Positions 62,096 through 64,000 of a DNA stretch of 64,000 nt are shown piece by piece. The notes under the pieces were generated by a model. The model searched no databases. It was not told where the DNA came from and saw nothing but the letters and a program-made list of their open reading frames with translations. The first letter of the stretch is position 1, and each line of letters starts with the position of its first letter. The DNA comes from an uncultured Prevotellaceae bacterium (GTDB taxonomy: Bacteria; Bacteroidota; Bacteroidia; Bacteroidales; Bacteroidaceae), in contig CAMVIM010000014.1 of assembly GCA_947167515.1 (NCBI GenBank), forward strand, positions 20,693 through 84,692, read 5' to 3'. Made by a program: the position numbers and the translations under genes.

Positions 62096-62703
62096 GTTAA
62101 TGTGTCTTTCAATATATAATACGCACTTCCACTGTCTATCCCGAGCGGTTTCTCTATGTATTCTTCAATAGAGAATGTGGGAACATTTATAAACCCTATG
62201 ATGTTCGTATCAAGACAGGATGAGGCAATAGGTTCAGCAGTAGCATACAATTCTGAGAGAAATTGTGCATCAAACGTATCCAATGGTTCACCTGTGCTTT
62301 TACGCAAATCTATATACTGTTTCAATCCTCTAACTCCAGAACGAATCGAATGGTCTTTCATTCGCCTCGGATCATGTTCCATTATTTTGGAATCTACATC
62401 AACTAATATGGAATTTAAGTCGCAGTCTACAAGACCACGCTTGTATAGAAGTGTGGTACCGTAACCAATTCCTGCCAATCCATCTTCTAACCCAATGGAC
62501 ATGTTTGAATAAATACCATCGTATATCTGTTGGAGAAGATCCCATGCGTACTCCGAAATCAGTTCGTCATGATATTTCGTTGAATACATATACAAAGCGA
62601 TGACCACTCCCATCTTGCCATGGAACAGGCCTATATCACGCATATACGGACTATACAATAGTTGGTAATCCACTATTTTCCTCAAATCTTCATTCATATT
62701 CAT
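62092..62703 (-). CDS. LanC-like protein, half length
   Basis: 203 residues, about half of a LanC (~400). The toroid repeats LFHGKMGVVIALY (about 26-38) and GLEDGLAGIGYG (71-82) are clear. The zinc-binding Cys/His set in the C-terminal half of LanC is absent, so it cannot be a normal cyclase. No frameshift remnant is visible; the stop overlaps the glycosyltransferase start by 4 bp, so this length is real. A scaffold role is possible. Confidence 0.75.
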   Translation of the reverse strand: MNMNEDLRKIVDYQLLYSPYMRDIGLFHGKMGVVIALYMYSTKYHDELISEYAWDLLQQIYDGIYSNMSIGLEDGLAGIGYGTTLLYKRGLVDCDLNSILVDVDSKIMEHDPRRMKDHSIRSGVRGLKQYIDLRKSTGEPLDTFDAQFLSELYATAEPIASSCLDTNIIGFINVPTFSIEEYIEKPLGIDSGSAYYILKDTLT

Positions 62704-63821
62704 ATATGTCTTTCTAAATCCAATGCCATTTTTATTATTTCATCCATGTTAAGATACCTAAACAGACCTAGTCTGCCAGAGAAAATCACATCCGGCCTCT
62801 TCTCTTTAGCCATAGTTATGTACTCATCATATATTTTTATGTTACGCACTGTGTTTATGGGATAGTATGGTTCCGTGCCAATCGTAAAATCCTTTGGATA
62901 CTCACGAGTGATAACTGTATGTGGTGCACTTATTGCATCTGAGTTATTAATGTCAAACCACTTGTGCTCTACTATTCGCGTATATGGTATCTCTGAATCA
63001 GTATAGTTTACAATGGCATTACCTTGATAGTTGTTGGTTAACATTAAATCATGCTCAAAACTCAGACTACGATATTCCATTTTTCCCAGCTTATAATCAA
63101 AGAATTCATCAATTGGGCCTGTGTATATGGTCTTATTTGCTATGCGCTCAAATGAACTGCGATTATCATTGTAATTGCTGGAGGTATGACACTCTATACC
63201 ATTAAGCAATCTGTTTATTAAGACATTGTAACCACCTTCTGGAATACCTTGATAGCTATCGTTATAGTAATTATTGTCGTATGTAAAACGAACAGGAAGT
63301 CGTTTAATAATGAATGCAGGCAGTCCAGAGCACGGTTTCCCCCATTGCTTTTCTGTATAGCCTTTTACCAATGTTTCGTAAATATCCTTCCCCACCAAAG
63401 CTATGGCTTGTTCCTCCAAATTGGATGGCACTGCACCACGTCGTTCACCCCCTGTTTGTTGCTGCATTTTAGCTTTCGCCTCATCAGGTTTTACTACGCC
63501 CCACATCTGATGAAATGTATTCATGTTAAAAGGCAAATTGTAAATTTTACCTTTGTAGTTTGCAATAGTATTTAACGTAAATCGATTGAAAGAGACGAAT
63601 GAGTTGACGTAATCCCACACCTCTTTATTGCTGGTATGGAAAATATGCGGCCCATATTTATGCACGGTGATACCGTCAATGTCCTCACAATATACATTGC
63701 CACCAAGATGAGAACGCTTGTCTATAACAAGACAACGTTTCCCATGCATCTTGGCTTGTTGTGCGAATACCGCATTGAACAGCCCTGCACCAACTAATAG
63801 ATAGTCGTATTCCTTCTTCAT
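62700..63821 (-). CDS. glf: UDP-galactopyranose mutase
   Basis: 373 residues. FAD-binding GAGLFNA (about 8-14), DKRSHLGGNVYCED, and KYGPHIFHTSN carry the flavin and substrate contacts; NNYYNDSYQGIPEGGYN is the conserved C-terminal part. Converts UDP-Galp to UDP-Galf, the donor for galactofuranose in glycans. It overlaps the LanC-like gene by 4 bp, so both are made together. Confidence 0.93.
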   Translation of the reverse strand: MKKEYDYLLVGAGLFNAVFAQQAKMHGKRCLVIDKRSHLGGNVYCEDIDGITVHKYGPHIFHTSNKEVWDYVNSFVSFNRFTLNTIANYKGKIYNLPFNMNTFHQMWGVVKPDEAKAKMQQQTGGERRGAVPSNLEEQAIALVGKDIYETLVKGYTEKQWGKPCSGLPAFIIKRLPVRFTYDNNYYNDSYQGIPEGGYNVLINRLLNGIECHTSSNYNDNRSSFERIANKTIYTGPIDEFFDYKLGKMEYRSLSFEHDLMLTNNYQGNAIVNYTDSEIPYTRIVEHKWFDINNSDAISAPHTVITREYPKDFTIGTEPYYPINTVRNIKIYDEYITMAKEKRPDVIFSGRLGLFRYLNMDEIIKMALDLERHI

Positions 63822-63827
63822 AAATAC

Positions 63828-64000
63828 TTATTTCTTTGGACTTCTATTGAACTGCCAGGCCACGCGGAGCATGACGTAGTTGGGGATGACGCGGTACCAG
63901 GTCTCGGTCCGACCCTGGGCGTTCACCTCGTAGGTGGTGTTGGAAAGCTGGTGCAGCAGGTCGTGGCCTTCGAGGGTCAGCTTCACCTTGCCGTGGAGGA
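63828..64000 (-). CDS. Outer-membrane beta-barrel protein, 3' end (cut by window)
   Basis: The last 57 codons are visible, ending WQFNRSPKK at stop 63828. GHDLLHQLSN and VNAQGRTETWYRVIPNYVM match the end of the barrel at 52859, so it is a paralogue. Its presence suggests the peptide region goes on to the right of the window. Confidence 0.8.
   Translation of the reverse strand, partial: LHGKVKLTLEGHDLLHQLSNTTYEVNAQGRTETWYRVIPNYVMLRVAWQFNRSPKK

Noticed and set aside
14505..64000. Integrase, excisionase or transposase genes
   Set aside because: No protein with tyrosine- or serine-recombinase or DDE motifs was found in any frame.
1..64000. CRISPR arrays, rRNA and tRNA genes
   Set aside because: No evenly spaced direct repeats with spacers and no cloverleaf or rRNA core sequence recognised on reading.

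Overview
The window is bacterial DNA from the Bacteroidota, most likely a Bacteroidales gut or oral lineage of the Prevotella type. The evidence is gene content: SusC-like outer-membrane barrels, GLPGLI proteins, a BspA-like leucine-rich-repeat protein, DUF3078, WbuC, TraA-TraQ conjugation genes of the CTnDOT type, RteA/RteB/RteC, and TAnnTTTG promoter boxes. The genus is an inference. I saw no rRNA, tRNA or CRISPR array.

Layout. (1) 1-3.07 kb: the 3' part of an MmeI-like DNA methyltransferase, then a P-loop ATPase and a DUF3841 protein. (2) 3.1-12.5 kb: ordinary chromosomal genes (cupin, DUF1294, GNAT, DUF819, RelA/SpoT-like, DUF4250, Nudix, HAD, RNase G/E, a 29-residue COX24-like protein, DUF3078). 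(3) 12.5-14.5 kb: a leucine-rich-repeat surface protein gene with no 5' end, broken where foreign-looking DNA begins. (4) 14.5-43.9 kb: a CTnDOT-type integrative conjugative element. Its left end has a cluster of GTTACC motifs and an outward-facing promoter. Next come three copies of a ~0.4 kb structured non-coding repeat around a phosphoribosyltransferase gene and radC, then PcfK/PcfJ-like and small accessory genes. A complete minus-strand tra operon follows (traA at 34.7 kb down to traQ and a lysozyme gene at 21.7 kb). After a repeat-rich ~0.9 kb intergenic region (candidate oriT and partition site) come mobA-mobB-mobC, rteC and rteB-rteA. No integrase, excisionase or tetQ is present. (5) 44-64 kb: an almost continuous minus-strand gene array that I think is the most interesting part. 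It carries three small double-glycine-leader, cysteine-rich peptides, a peptidase-containing ABC exporter (PCAT), a VKOR-thioredoxin membrane protein, two GLPGLI proteins and two large outer-membrane barrels (a third is cut by the window end). It also carries a glycan module: UDP-galactopyranose mutase, a half-length LanC-like protein and three sugar-transfer-type proteins. A further tandem-domain glycosyltransferase-like gene lies at the far end.

How it may work together (inference). The peptides would be made with GG leaders, have disulfides formed by the VKOR-thioredoxin protein, be cleaved and exported by the PCAT, and pass the outer membrane with help from the barrel and GLPGLI proteins. 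Each peptide gene is followed at once by a hairpin, which would give excess peptide transcript. Because the element's tra end is at 14.5 kb and no integrase occurs before 64 kb, the peptide cluster may be cargo of the conjugative element. The window does not show the other end, so this is not proven.
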